DNA from: Antedon bifida
Taxonomy: Eukaryota; Echinodermata; Crinoidea; Comatulida; Antedonidae
DNA: 64,000 bases
Assembly: GCA_963402885.1 (NCBI GenBank)
Contig: OY727093.1
Span: 12,163,501-12,227,500 of the forward strand
Direction: 5' to 3'
Below the pieces are notes generated by a model. That model was not told the DNA's origin. It did no database searches and was given only the letters and a program-made list of their open reading frames with translations. This document shows positions 1 through 15,100 of this stretch, piece by piece. Position 1 is the first letter of the stretch. The number at the start of each line of letters is the position of its first letter. Both the position numbers and the translations under genes were made by a program.

Positions 1-190
1 ATTGAAAAGAAAGACAAATACAGTACACGCTGGACAGCTGTGAATACAAAACCATTGGAAAAAACAACACTCCAAGCAGAAGGTCTTAAGGAAGGACAGG
101 AGTATCAATTCCGTGTTCTTGCACAGAATTTGGCTGGTCTAAGTGAACCAAGTGAGCCCTCAGATAGCATCATCGCTAAGTTACCATTTG
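1..190 (+). CDS. Exon 1 (5' truncated): C-terminal two thirds of an FnIII domain
   Basis: The window opens in frame inside the domain at IEKKDKYSTRW. The strand-F motif YQFRV and the loop NLAGLSEPS follow, and the exon ends LPF before GTAAGT. The missing N-terminal part must lie on an exon to the left, or the exon simply begins before the window. Confidence 0.9.
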
Positions 191-3100
191 GTAAGTTTTG
201 CTTTTTATTAGGTTATATGCATTATCATGCATATAACATATTGATTCTGTCACAATCTTTATTTATTTATTGATTTATTCTTTTCTTAGCACTATTTTGT
301 CCGTTAATTATCTTGATATCAGTTTCATCTAGCTAAGTCAATTTTTCAGAGTATATTCCTTATGGCCAGGAATCGATGTGGTTATGTTTTCACGGTGCGC
401 AATCAAAAATAATTTTTTTAATTTAATGAAATCACGTTTGTAATCATATCTTCACAAGCATAAATATAATTACGTGCGTAGCGCATATAATGCACGCTTA
501 AAATTGTTTAAATTGTCAAAATTTGTTTTCGATGAAATTAGAGTACGTTTCAGGCAATTTTAAGCGTTTAAAAAATTGCCATGAGTGCGCACGCTTTTTG
601 TTCGATTTCTGTTTTACAACCTTTCTTTAATAATATCATCATATTTTATTCACTTTTCAACGCAAAATTACGTTATACGAGCACGTCAAAAGTGACAGGC
701 TACGCACGTGTAAGTTAAAAAAATGGTGAAAATATGCTAAATTAAAAAATTAATTTAGATCGTCAGAATGCTCGGGAACACCTATTTTTTATTTTATTTT
801 CTTGAAGTGTATGTATCATATGTATGATTTATTATTAATTTAAGAGAACTAAAGTTGATTAAGTCATCATTAATTGCATATTAAATTTTAAAAAATTAAT
901 TTCGACAATCAAACAAATTGTGACATTTTCTTAGGCCAAAATAACAAACTTAACATTTACTTTCTTCCTTCAAAAGTTCATATATTAAAGTTAAAAGTAT
1001 ATAGTTTGACAGTGCATCATTTTTTTACATTTTTAAAGATGTCATCATAGTAAAAATTATAATTCATTGCGGTATGTAATATTAATCTATCTGCACCAAA
1101 GTGGTTACTGCATAGTAAATACACGGAGGAATTTTTCTACAACTTTTAGTCAGTTGTGTATGGCTCGGTGGTCTGTGCTCGTGTCTATGGCATTCAAGGT
1201 ACCGAGATCGAGTCTCACCTTGGGAAACGAAATAATATTTTTTTTTATTATCCGTATTGTTTGTTCAATTTTATTTTTTAGTGTATAGATTATACACATA
1301 ATTTATAATGAAATCTAGATAAAAAGTGAGTTTATTACTATCTCCATGACGGTTGTCACATAATGCTTTTTATTATTTTTTATTGTATTTATATGTTTCA
1401 TATGGACAGTTTGTCTGAAATAAAGTTGAATTGTAACAATGTGGTTTATGACATTATATGCAGAGGGATCTTTGATTGGATTGTGATACCGGCTATTGTA
1501 TTCGTGTTAGCAAGATCCTATCATTTATTATAAATAATTAAAGATTCTGAGAAAATCAATCAATCAATATATCTTTTAAACATCAATTATCTTTATTTAA
1601 ATCAATGCATATAACCTATAATTCGTCATATTGACGAATTAAAGCTAGTTTATAATTATAATTTTAGCTACAAATATTTATGATTAGCTTTTATAGTATT
1701 AGTATCTAGTATTATTTAAAAATACAGTTACTATACACAATACAATAACATACTGTCTGTATTTTCTATTTTGTAGATCCTCCTGGCTCTCCAGGAAAAC
1801 CAGACATTATACCTATATCTGCTACCTCTATGGATTTAACATGGCTGGCGCCTTCATCAGATGGTGGATCGCCAATTATAAATTATGTCATCGAAATGAA
1901 AGAAAGAAATATGAGTCGATGGAGTAGGCTGAATGATTTTAATGTAGCTGAAATGAAATTTTCTGTTACTTCCTTGAAAGAGAAACGCGAATACCAATTC
2001 CGTGTTAGTGCTGAAAACAAAGCTGGTGTTGGAAAACCAAGCCCATCTACTGACTTTGTCATTGCAAAGTCACCTTATGGTGAGTTTTATTATTACTTAC
2101 TAAGTAGTAGTATTAATATTAATTCTAAATGTTCATAATAAAATATCAATATATGTCAATAATTGCAAAATCAATTGTTTTCCCAGATGTACCAGATGCA
2201 CCAAAAGCATTAAACTTGGATAAACTTGGAACTACATCAGTCAGTCTAACATGGGTAATTCCAGACACTGATGGCGGTTCACCAATCACTGGATACAACA
2301 TTGAGATGAAATCTACTTCAGCATGGTCACGTATTAATGACAGTATTGTGTCTGAAACCAAATACATAGTGAAAAACATGAAAGAAGGGGTAGCATATAA
2401 CTTCAGATGTTTTGCCATTAATAAAGAAGGGCAGAGTGAGCCGAGCAACATAGCAAATCTTGATGTGACACCACCATCACCACCTAGTAAACCAAAGATA
2501 TCCAACATCAACAATGTATCTGCTACAGTTACATGGACAGCTCCTGAATCGGATGGAGGATGTTCTATTACTGGCTATATCGTGGAGAAAAGAGATACTG
2601 CTAGAGACAGATGGATAAAAGTTTCAAAGACAGATGGTTTGACGTTGAATGTTTCAGATCTCAGTGAGGGCTCAAAGTATGAGTTTAGGGTGACTGCTGA
2701 AAATAAATGTGGAAAGAGCAAACCCAGCACACCATCAGATTCTTTTGTGGCTAAGCTACCATTTGGTAAGATATTGATACAATTTTGATGCAGCTTGTGT
2801 CTCTTTTACAATTATTGTTAATATACTGTTTTTATTTCTGTTTTATGACTACAGTATTCAAATATTAATTTTGTTTTTCTAAAGATATTCCTGATCCTCC
2901 ATCAAAACCTAAGATTATAGATGTGGACAGCACAGAAATGACTGTCAATTGGAATCCTCCAAAGAATGATGGTGGATCACCAATTACAGGCTACATTGTT
3001 GAGAAAAAAGAATACTTTGCTACACGGTGGTCAGAAACAAAAACTCAATCAACATCCTTAACAGTTACTGGACTAAAGGAAGGATCAGATTATCACTTCC

Positions 3101-6100
3101 GGGTCATGGCTGTGAATGCGGCTGGGTCTAGTTCACCAAGTACAGCATCTGATTCAACAAAAGCAAAGTCTCCATTTGGTAAGACACATTTATGTGCTAT
3201 GTTATATGCTAAAAAATACTAATTTTTTTTGTTATATACAAAGATATTTTTAACTGAATAATTCTGTATTTTTTGCTCTGCTTTTAGATCTGCCAAGTGA
3301 ACCTTCAGATTCTACAATTATAGAAGGAGAGCCAACATCATTAAAGTTAACTTGGAAAGAACCAACTAAAGATGGTGGATCTCCCATAACAGGATACTAT
3401 GTTGAAATGAAGGATTTCTTCAGCACTAGGTGGACTCGTTTCAATAAGGAAGTTATATCAGATACATCCTGCCGTATTAGTAAGTTGGAACCTGGTTTAG
3501 AATATGAGTTCAGAGTTTCTGCCGAAAACAAAGTTGGTGTTGGAAAACCAAGCAATACTTGTAAAAGGACATTCACTGTACCTGACCCACCTGGAAAACC
3601 TGATGCAAGTGAAGTTACAGAAAATTCTGTCAACCTTCAATGGAAACTGCCAGCAACTGATGGCGGGACCAGTGTAACAGGTTATACCATTGAAAAATGT
3701 GACATATCTAAGAATAGATGGTTAAAGGCAAATCGAACGACTGTTAAAGAACCAAAGTTCAACATTGTTGATTTGTCAGGCAACACCACATACAAGTTCC
3801 GTGTGGCAGCTATCAACAAAGTTGGCACAAGTGAATGGTCAGACTCAGATGAAATTGTCACAAAACTAGGAATTGGTTAGTACATTCATCATGAAATAAT
3901 TATTATTTAGGTCAGATACATAATGTCTGCCAGTACTAATCAAGTTCTTTATGTAAATATTACAGTATAACACACAATATTTTGTCATCTGAAATGTATA
4001 ACATAACACATGTATAATATTATTATTCTACTATTTAGAAGTACCAGGTCCACCAAGTGTCCCTGCTATTAGCGACGTCACCAGCTCGAGCATGCAACTG
4101 AAATGGGAGCCACCAGCGAATGACGGTGGTAGTGCAATTAACCATTATATACTGGAAAAAAGAGAAGCTTTGAATAAATGGGTTGAAGCTGACAAGCCAA
4201 GACTACCTAAATGCAAAGTAGAAGGTTTAAAAGAGAATGCAGAATATGAATTCCGAGTTGCTGCAGTAAACCATGCTGGCACTGGAAAATTCAGCCAGTC
4301 TTCTTCTATGAAAGCAAGAGATCCGTATGGTAAGTTAGTTGTAGATGTTTGATATATTGATTTAAAACAAACTTTATTATTTTGCTTGTATTTAAATTTG
4401 CATTTTTGTTTTTCAAGATGTACCTGGAAAACCAGAGCCTCCTACCATTGGTGATGTTACACATTGCTCTGTAACGCTATCTTGGAAGCCACCAGTCTCA
4501 GATGGTGGAAGTAAAATCATCGGCTATGTCTTGGAAAGGAAGGAAGAGTACTCGACAGCTTGGACAAAAGCCCATAAAGCTCAAATTATGGACACATCTT
4601 ACACAGTCACTGACTTGAAGGAACAATCCACCTACACATTTAGAGTTAGTGCTGAAAATAAGGCTGGTGTTGGTAAACCAAGTGATGCTTCATCTAGTGT
4701 ACTTGTTAAGAAACCTTATGGTAAGCACATGACTTAACTTCCACTTCCACTCGTATAGAAAGCTAAGACAATTTAATTGAGTGTAACTTGATGTTATATA
4801 GCTACCAAAGTCGAAATTTATGTTACAGGTATTGGTACATATTTGTATTGGTTTTGCTTTACAGTAGTGTATAGTATATTTAATAGTATATCTATAAGAA
4901 TGAGGTTTTCATCAAATTGTGCTATAAAGCATCATAAATATAAATAACATTTATAAAATCTCCCTAGCCTATTATTAAAATGGCATAATATTTTTGTCTA
5001 TTTCGTGAGATCCTTACCTGTATAGACTCTACATATGCAATTATTTCCAATATTTTTATTATCTAGATGTTCCTGATGCTCCATATACACCATCTATATC
5101 GGATGTGACAATCAAAAGCATGGTTGTGTCATGGACACCACCCTCACGTGATGGAGGTTCTCCAATTACACAATACCTAGTAGAAAAGAAAGTTAAACAG
5201 AGTTCATACTGGAGCAAGGTGTCTACTGTTGATACTACAGAAACAAAGCTAACTGCGAGTGATCTTCACGAAGGAGATGAATATCAATTCCGTGTGAGCG
5301 CTAAAAATGCTGCAGGCTTTGGAAAGCCAAGTGTCCCCTCAGAACCGAGAATTGCCAAGCCACCTTATGGTATGTTCTGTTTTTACAATTTCCTAGAATG
5401 ACAATTGATCCCAAAATTATTTAAGCCCTTGTAGAATAATTTATCCAAAGAAAATAATTAAGGGAAACAATGAGTGTGTATTCAGAAATAGATATGCATA
5501 CGGTAATATTTTTATTATATATTCCATTCATTTGTTTTTCAATTATATGATATATACTTGTTTCAGACGTGCCAGGCGCCCCAGGAACACCAAAGGTCAC
5601 TGGTGTAACTAAATCTTCAGTGTCACTGTCATGGTCAGCTCCTAAATCCAATGGTGGAAGTCCAATCACCAACTACAAAGTTGAACGTAAAGAAAAGTTT
5701 TCGAACCGATGGACAAAAGTGAACCGTGATGAAATAGTAGATGAAGTCTCATTTACTGTGAAAGATTTAACAGAGATGAGTCAATACTTGTTTAGAGTAT
5801 CTGCTTGCAATAAAGCAGGAACTGGTCCACCAAGTGAAGAAACTGGTCCTGTTACGGTGAAAAATCCGTATGGTATGTTGTTTTATATATGTAGGTAATT
5901 GACAATTATGATGATAAAATACAGATAAATTTGGTGACAGAAATGATGTGATAATGGAAAATCCTTAGGATTAATAATATTGATAATAATGGTATGTAAT
6001 TGTAATAATAATGATATATATGATGTATAATTGTTTTTCTAGATCCTCCTGGTGCACCGTCAGCACCTAAAGTTTCAGAAATTACAGAGTGCTCAGCATG

Positions 6101-9100
6101 TTTGTCATGGCAAGCTCCAGAGAAGGATGGCGGTAGCCCTGTGATTGATTACACAGTTGAAAAGAGGGAGAAATATTCAACCAAATGGGTACCTGCAACT
6201 TCTGAACCAGTAACAAGTCCAAATTGCAAAATTGATGGCTTGAAAGAGGGTCAGGACTATGAGTTCAGGATAAAGGCGAGGAATAATGCTGGTTTTGGAG
6301 AACCAAGTGAATCGTCTGCCCCATTTAAGGCTAAATTACCATATGGTAAGCTATTCCTAATACTGATTTATTAATGCCTATTTAGATATTATTTTTAACA
6401 TATGTTAAGTTCACTGATAAATCAATACAATATTTCTGTTTTACATAGATGTACCTGGAGAACCAGAAAAACCAGATCTTTCTGAAGTCAATATTTCATC
6501 GGTTGTATTGTCATGGTCACCACCAACTTCTGATGGTGGCAGTCCAATTATTGACTACATAATTGAGAAGAAAGAGAAGACCGGAAGATGGCATAAAGTA
6601 AAAAGAGGAAGAAATGTAGAGACAACATACAAAATAGCTGATCTGTTGGAAAATCATGAGTACCAATTCCGCGTAAGTGCTGAAAACAAAGCCGGAGTCG
6701 GAAAACCAAGTGAATCGACACAGTTGATTAAAACGAAACATCCATTTGGTAAGATTTTTATTTGTATTTTAGAAAATGTTATATTCTTTTCAGGCATTTG
6801 TATTTCATTTATGAAAATGGATGTAAGGAATTTTTTTTAATTGTGTTACTATAGATGTTCCAGGAATACCAGGAACTCCAGTTATCAGTGATGTTACAGA
6901 AACATCAGCAACAGTAACATGGTCCCCACCTGAATCAGATGGGGGTTCTACAATCACAAACTACATCATAGAGAGAAAAGAAAAGACAAGTTCTCGATGG
7001 ATCAAAACTGGCGACAACAAGATACGAGAAACCACATGTACTTTAACTGATCTGTTTGAAGAGGCTAGTTACCAGTTCAGAGTAAAGGCAGAAAACAAGG
7101 CTGGAGTGGGAGAACCCAGTTTACCAAGTGACACCATTACTGCTAAACCTCCATATGGTAAGTTGGGCTTCCATTATCAAATGTTGTGTGACTGTAAAGT
7201 TTCCATCCAATAACATTGTATGGAAATATCATGCTTATTGGTAAGATTGGTTTTTTTGTTCTTAATAGATCCTCCTGGTCCACCAATTAATGTAAATGTT
7301 ACGAAAACAGACTTTACATATATCGGGCTGTCTTGGGACATTCCTAAGAATGATGGTGGTGCTCCTATAAAAGGCTACGTCATTGAAAAACGTGAAAGCA
7401 AGGGGACTCGTTGGTCCAAAGTAAATACAGCCCTTATAACGGATACATCATTCACTGTTGAGGGATTAGTTAAAGACAACATGTATGAGTTTAGAGTGGC
7501 TGCTGAAAACAAGGCCGGTGTTGGCAAACCCAGTGAACCTACAGGTCCAGTCAAGGCAAAACCAGAATATGGTAAATATATTTTATATTTTCAAAACATT
7601 TTATAACTATTTCATACCTTACCCGTAATTTATGAGGCTTTTGTTTCAAAGCTATCAAAAGTATTTTTATACTATTATTTAATCTAATAGACGTACCTGA
7701 TATGCCAGGTGAACCTGTAATAGAAAAAGTGAAACCGACCTCTGTGGCTTTATCTTGGTCTGCACCAAAGACTGACGGAGGATCACCTCTTGAAGGTTAT
7801 ATTGTGCAAAAGAAAGACAAGTTCAGCCCAAGATGGTCTTCTATTAATACAGAACCTATCAAAGATACATCATTTAATGTTACTGGGATATCTGAGGGAT
7901 CAGAGTGTGATTTCCGCATAGTTGCCAAAAACAAAGCTGGAATCGGTGAACCAAGTTCAACAGTAGCTATAATTGTGAAACCTCCAGGCCCACCAGGTGT
8001 TCCCGATGTTAGTAAGATAACCAAAATAACAGCAACATTATCATGGACACCACCAAAATCAGATGGAGGTAGCAAGATCACATATTATACAATTGAAAAG
8101 AAAGAGGCTGGTAAAAATCAATGGTCTAAAGCAAATAAATATTCTGTTAAGGATACTTCCTACACAGTGACTGATCTTAATACAAATAGTAAATATGAGT
8201 TCCGAGTGGCAGCAGAAAATAAGGCAGGGTTAGGAGAGTTCAGTGAACCATCCATTGCTGTTCTTATTAAATCTCCATTTGGTAAGTCATTGATAAATTT
8301 GATTTTATTTGTGTTATCTATATTGGTTATGTTCTCAGCACGTACTCAAATGGAACTGCACTCTAATTTATATAGTGATCTTGTCATGTTCATACATTCT
8401 AGTGCATGATACATTTAAAGTAAGTAATGATAATTATAATATCTACTGTATGCATATTAGAAGAATAACTATCTTGGACCTATCCATCGAAATTGCAATG
8501 ATTAAATACTATCTATAATTGCACGTTCCTTAAACACTTAAATTCTATCATCATGTTTCTTTCTTCACTTCCCACTCATGCATGCCTTTATTTTTTACAC
8601 ACATTTTGTGCTTGCACATACTTCTAACAATAAATAGATCTTCCCGATGCTCCGAATGCACCAGAAATAATAGAAGTTACAAAAGATACAATGAAAATCA
8701 AATGGTCTGAGTTGAACTCAGGTTATGACTCGAAAGTCACAGCATATGTTCTCGTAATGAGACAAAATAGAAGTTCTGAGTGGTCGTTTGTTACAAGGAG
8801 TAAGCGGTTGACGTACATTGTGAAAGGTCTTGAAGAAGGTTCAGTGTACGAGTTCAAAGTCAGTGCTGAAAATGAGGCCGGCGTGGGTGAATACAGTCTT
8901 TCGACTCCTGCGACTGTGGCTAAAGACCTGCATGGTATGAGCAGAATAACTCGTCGTAGTGTTTGTCAATTCTTTGAAGCCCTATTCCTATTCTTGTTGT
9001 GTTGTTTGGATTTCATTCTTTAAGATCACCATAATGTTGATAATACTGTACATTTGTAAATATTATGCCTGTTTCATGAATGCATTGAATGTATCACTTT

Positions 9101-12100
9101 GATTCTGATTTTGTTATGTTCATATGAAGTCTTGTTTTTTTGTATTATATTTTGTTTTCACATTGTTATTATCTTTGTTGATCTCAGTGTTATAGCTGTT
9201 TATTTATCACTATACTATATTATTTAAAATAGACAAACCAGATGCACCAGGAAAGCCAGAAATATCTGATGTACAACAACATTCAGTGACCCTGACCTGG
9301 AGCACATCACCATCTGATGGTGGAAGTCCAATAACTGGTTACATAGTAGAAAGGTGTGAGGCATACAGTAGCAAATGGACTGCAACTCACCCCGGGAGAT
9401 TACCAACAACTAGTTATACAGTTGGAGACCTTAAGGAGGGATCTGAGTACACATTCCGTGTAATAGCAGAAAACAAAGCTGGTTTGAGCAATCCAAGTAT
9501 TGCATCATTACCAGTTGTCCCAAGAAGAGCTTATGGTAAGATTGACATTTTACAATTTCTTTTGTAGTTTTTGAATGCTTAATTCTTATAATTGGTAATA
9601 TCATTAAAAAATGATCTATAAATAATTCTGTATTGTACTATACCTTTGTTTTTCTAGATGTACCATCGCCCCCAGGAGCCCCACTAATATCGGATATCGC
9701 ATCAACATCTGCAATGATTAGTTGGACCCCGCCTCCAACTGATGGAGGCTCTCCTGTCACAGCATACATACTAGAACGAAAAGGAGAATATGCACGTCGT
9801 TGGGGAAAACCTCTTAAGTTGGCTCCAAGTGATCTGTTTTATGTTGTAAAGGATTTAACACAAGGCAGTACCTATGAATTCCGTGTATCTGCAGAAAACA
9901 AAGCTGGTGTAAGCGCCCCAAGTAGTCCATCCACCTCATTTGTTGCAAAACCACCTTACTGTAAGTATTATATTATGAATATTATTATAACTACATTCAT
10001 AAATCAGTTTGAGTCCAAACTAAGTCAAATATAATAAATTATCATAGACAAATATTTGTTATATTGCTAAATATCAATATTTTTGGATGACAAATTGAAT
10101 GTTTCGTTTTATAATTATTCAGCTGTTCCAGATGCACCAAGTGCTCCATCCGTTCACGATATTACAAGTCAAGCAGTGACATTGAACTGGAAAACACCAG
10201 CTGATGATGGTGGAAGCAAAATAACATCATACGTCATTGAAATGAAAGAACCATTTGCTCTAAGATGGCGCCGTATTGGACATACTTTAGATATGCAGTA
10301 CAATGTCACAGGCCTGACACAAGGTGATAAATATGAGTTTAGAATTATTGCAGAAAACAAAGCTGGACTTGGAAATCCAAGTAACCCATCAGAACCTGTT
10401 GAAGCAAGACCACCAGGTGGTAAGAAAAATGTGCAATTTAAAATATATTTATTATATTTAGAACAGTAGATTGCTTACAACCTATAAATTGGCTCACTAT
10501 AATTAATTTAAATCTGAAAAATGATGATATGGAAGGATGTTGCTTATACTGCGGACCATTATAAGTGATTGGAAATAGTATATTATTGGTATTTTTATAG
10601 CACTTTTTAAATTCAAATAATGACTATTTATTACATTTTACAGATGTACCCAGTGCACCTGGTCAACCAATAGTATCAGATATACAAGAAACATCTGTAG
10701 CAGTACAATGGACTCCTCCAGCAACTGACGGAGGAAGTAAAATCACAAGTTATGTAGTGGAGGCAAAAGAACAATTTTCACCTTTATGGAAACGAGTGAA
10801 TGTAATGGATACAACAGAAACGACTTTCAAAGTTACATCTTTGCGCGTAAATGTTGTTTATGAATTTAGAGTTGCTGCTAAAAATGAACGAGGAGTTGGG
10901 GAACCAAGCCAGCCATCTCAACCAGCTAAATGCAAGGCTCCTTATGGTATAGAATGGTGTTTGTTTATCTTCCATTTCTAGCATCACAATTTTTTGTCAA
11001 TCACTGATGTTCAACCAATATGAAATATTAGTTATATAATTATAATATACTTTGATCAGCATAATTCGAATGGTTGATACAGTATCAAGCAGAATTAAAA
11101 ATTTATTGACTTAATTATTTCCAATTTTACAGATATTCCAGAAGCTCCAAGTGTACCTGAGATTTCAGGCATCACCGACACCTCCATGAAGCTAAATTGG
11201 TCTCCTCCTGAATCAGATGGAAATTCACCAATCACTGGGTACTTGGTCGAGAAATTTGACACCAGGAAAGCACGATGGACGACAGTAAATAAAACCCCTG
11301 TCATGGCTACAGAACTAGAAGTAGATAATCTGCTTCCTGGTTCAGAATATCAATTTAAAGTTTCAGCACAAAATGCAGCTGGTGTTGGTAAAGCAGGAAA
11401 ACCATCTGATCCAAAGATTGCCAAACTACCATATGGTAAGTCATGTTTGGTAACACTTATTATGTGATAAATACTATTATGATATTTAACCGAAAACTGA
11501 TAATATAACGCTTATTGTTATGTTAATGATTATGATTTGAATGTTAAACTATGTTTGACAGAATTATACAATTTACTGTATGGTTTATCTTCTATTTCTC
11601 CAGATGTTCCATCAAAACCAGGAAAACCATCTATTAGTGACTTTGCCTCAACTAGTATTACAATAAAATGGTCTTCTCCTAAATCAGATGGTGGAAGCCC
11701 AATTACAAATTATGTCATAGAGAGGAAAGAGATCAAAGCTACTCATTGGGTGAGGGCTACTCGTAACATGTGGACAGATACCACTTTCTGTGCTAGTGAT
11801 CTGGTTGAAGGATTTGAGTATGAGTTCCGTGTGGCTGCTGAGAATAGAGCAGGAGTTGGACCATACAGTGATAAGTCTGACCAACAGATTGCCAAACCTC
11901 CATATGGTAAGAAACTATTATTATTTAATTGTTGGGTATATTGAGTAAATTGTACAAAACGGGAAACTCTATTGATTTATATTATCTTTTAACAGACCTT
12001 CCCGAAGCACCACAATCACTGGTTGCATCAGATATCACTGGACAATCACTAACACTATCATGGAAACGCCCTCCGTCGGATGGAGGCAGTCCAATATTAG

Positions 12101-15100
12101 GATATTATGTTGAGAAGAGAGACATTCAGAGTACACAGTGGACTATTATTAATAGACAACCACAGAAAGAGTGTACTATGCAAGTAGAAGAACTTAGACA
12201 AGGACATGAATATGAGTTTAGAGTTGCTGCAGAAAACAAAGCTGGTCGTGGAAGATACTGCACTTCTGATTGTATCAAGTCCAAACCACCTTATGGTAGG
12301 TAGTAATAATTTAAAGTCCATAATGAATAATGTAATAAGTATCAACAAAGTAACCTCTGTTCAAAGTTGTTTCAATCAGAAAATATTAACATTGTAATTT
12401 GTTTAATAGTAATAATAATTTTGTTTATAGATGCACCTGGTAAACCTGTTACTCCGACTACCAGTAATGTTGATAGTACTTCACTGACCGTGAATTGGGA
12501 GCCACCAAAGTCAGATGGTGGATCTCCAATCATTGGTTATATTGTTGAACAGAAGGATCGATATAGTACAAGATGGGCTAGACTAAATGCAGAGCCAGTC
12601 AAAGATACTACATTCAATGTAACTGGATTGGAGACTAAGGGTGAATACCAATACAGAGTTATTGCTGTCAACAAAGCTGGTGAAAGTGCTCCAAGTGATG
12701 CCACTAATATGGTTGTTGCTAAACCTCCATATGGTAATTATTATCTTGTCAATTTTATGGATACTGTGTAGATTTTATGAAGACAGTTTGTTACCATGTG
12801 TTGTCAGTTTTATTAACCAATTTGGTGTCCTTAGCTGTATTTTATAATTATTTTGTTCTTTTAGATGTTCCTGGAATCCCAGGAGTACCAAGTGTCACTC
12901 GGGTCAAAGAGAAGAGCATAAGTGTTCAGTGGGGACCAGCAGACGATGGAGGCAGTAGACTTCTTGGTTATTTTGTAGAAAAGCGTGAGATGTTTGGTAC
13001 AAGGTGGATACGTGTAAATCGAGAACCAGTTCTTGAGACAGAATACTGTGTTACGGGCCTAATGGAAGAGTCAGAGTACGAATTCAGAGTAATTGCTACA
13101 AACAAGGCTGGAGAAGGTAAACCAAGCCAATCTAGCATTGTGGTGAAGACTAAAGCATCATATGGTAATTGTATTACTTATTTTGATAGAAATTATAGGA
13201 TTATCAATAGTTTGATGATATATAGCAATAGCAGGGCTGTCGATACGATAAACATACTATTTTTTGAATTTTTTCGCAAGTATTCTCAAATGTACTACGT
13301 CAGAGTAGGGCAAAACATCTAATCACTCAACTCCCTGACGCAAAACTACAATTACAATCCTGTTGGTGCAGTACTCGCTGCTTACTTGGGCTTGAATCTA
13401 ACCACTAGCCATCAGCGCAAGCTCGGTGGTCTAGAGGTATGAACGCCAGGCTAGTGATCTGGAGGTCGTGGGTTCGAGTCCCACCCGAGAACTACTTGCG
13501 AATTTGTTCGCAAGTATTCTCAAATGTACTTAGTATAAAGTACATATTACGTCTGAGTAGGGCAAAACATCTAATCACTCAACTCCCTGATGCAAAACTA
13601 CAATTACAATCCTGTTGGTGCAGTACCCGCTGCTTACTTGGGCTCGAATCTAACCACTAGCCATCAGCGCAAGCTCGGTGGTCTAGAGGTATGAACGCCA
13701 GGCTAGTGATCTGGAGGTCATGGGTTCGAGTCCCACCCGAGAACTACTTGCAAATTTTTTCACAAGTATTCTCAAATGTACTTAGTATAAAGTACAAATT
13801 ACGTCAGAGTAGGGCAAAACATCTAATCATACTATTTGATCTTTATAGAATTAATAAATAGGAGGTGGATGTCCTAAATCTATTCATATTATTTAGAAAG
13901 AAAAAAATATATATATATTCAAAAATAAAAAACTTTGTTTGAATTTGTAGGTTTACCTGGTGCACCAGGAACTCCAATGTTATCTGAGGTTTCAGCTACT
14001 TCAATGACACTTAACTGGGCTTCACCAGATTCGGATGGTGGTGCACCCATTACAAATTACGTAATTGAGAAGAAGGATGCTGTGGACACTTGGACCAGAA
14101 TCAACCGATGGGATGTCTCCGTGCCCTCATTTGTTGCTAGTAGTCTGAAGCAAGATCAAGAGTATATCTTCCGTGTGTCTGCAGAAAACAAGGCTGGAGT
14201 TGGAAAACCCAGTGAACCATCACGACCAACAATTTCTAGACCACCATACAGTGAGTTCTAGATTATATTCCAGTGTGGTATATAATTCTTTTTGAGCAGT
14301 TTTGTACATTTGTTAAAATTTAATTTTTAAATGTATATTTTTTAATAGTATTATATCAACTAATGCCAATCATTTTTAAAGTAAAGGTGTTACTGGTAAT
14401 TCTTTAATACTTCATTAAATGCTCTCATACAAATGTGTTAAATTATTATGCTTTCAGTTATAAAACTCATAGCTATATTACTTTGTCCAACACAGATGTT
14501 CCAGAAAGCCCAAGCGTACCAATAGTGTCAGATATCCAAGCTACGTCTGTGACTTTGACATGGACACCACCGGCTTCAGATGGTGGAAGTCCAATTACAG
14601 GCTACATAATTGAAAAACGAGAAACAAACAAGACTTGGGTAATGGCAACCAGAAATCTTGTTCCTGGTACAAAGTATACAGTTACTAGCCTAAGACAAAA
14701 TGCAGAGTATGAATTCCGAGTTACGGCAGAGAACAAGGCTGGTACAGGAAAGCCAAGCCAGCCATCAGAAGCAGTGATTGTGAAACCTCCTTATTGTGAG
14801 TTGTTACTGATATTGTGTGAAATAAAGCAAAGATGTTGAAAATAGCTTCATGAAGTTTATACAACATATTTGTGTATTCATTAGAAGTAATGATTAATTA
14901 TTCTTACAGCTACCCCAAGCGCTCCAGAAACATTAGTGTGCTCCAACATCAACGCAACCACTGTTACCGTGACATGGGAAGCACCGTCAGATGATGGTGG
15001 TTCACCAATTACTGGCTACGTTCTGGAATACAAGCAAGACTTTGGATCTCGTTGGATTAAACATCCAAAAAGTATTACAGGAACTTCTCATAACGTCCAG

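Larger units (their letters stand above)
13275..13830 (+). repeat. Tandem tRNA-Thr-derived SINE, two full units plus a partial third
   Basis: The motif CGCAAGTATTCTCAAATGTA occurs at 13,275 and 13,509, and again with CACAAG at 13,761, giving unit lengths of 234 and 252 bp. Each of the first two units shares a unique-looking 5' part and then a 70-base tRNA-like segment. The third copy stops after CAAAACATCTAATCA. The array lies wholly in intron 24. Near identity between units points to recent insertion or duplication. Confidence 0.85.

Noticed and set aside
2146..2514. Minus-strand open frame opposite FnIII exon 3
   Set aside because: It mirrors the codon pattern of the FnIII exon; similar antisense frames lie opposite many exons and have no domain of their own.
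13421..13742. Two functional tRNA-Thr genes
   Set aside because: The tRNA-like parts are embedded in larger tandem units that repeat with their flanks and carry stem mismatches, as expected for SINEs.
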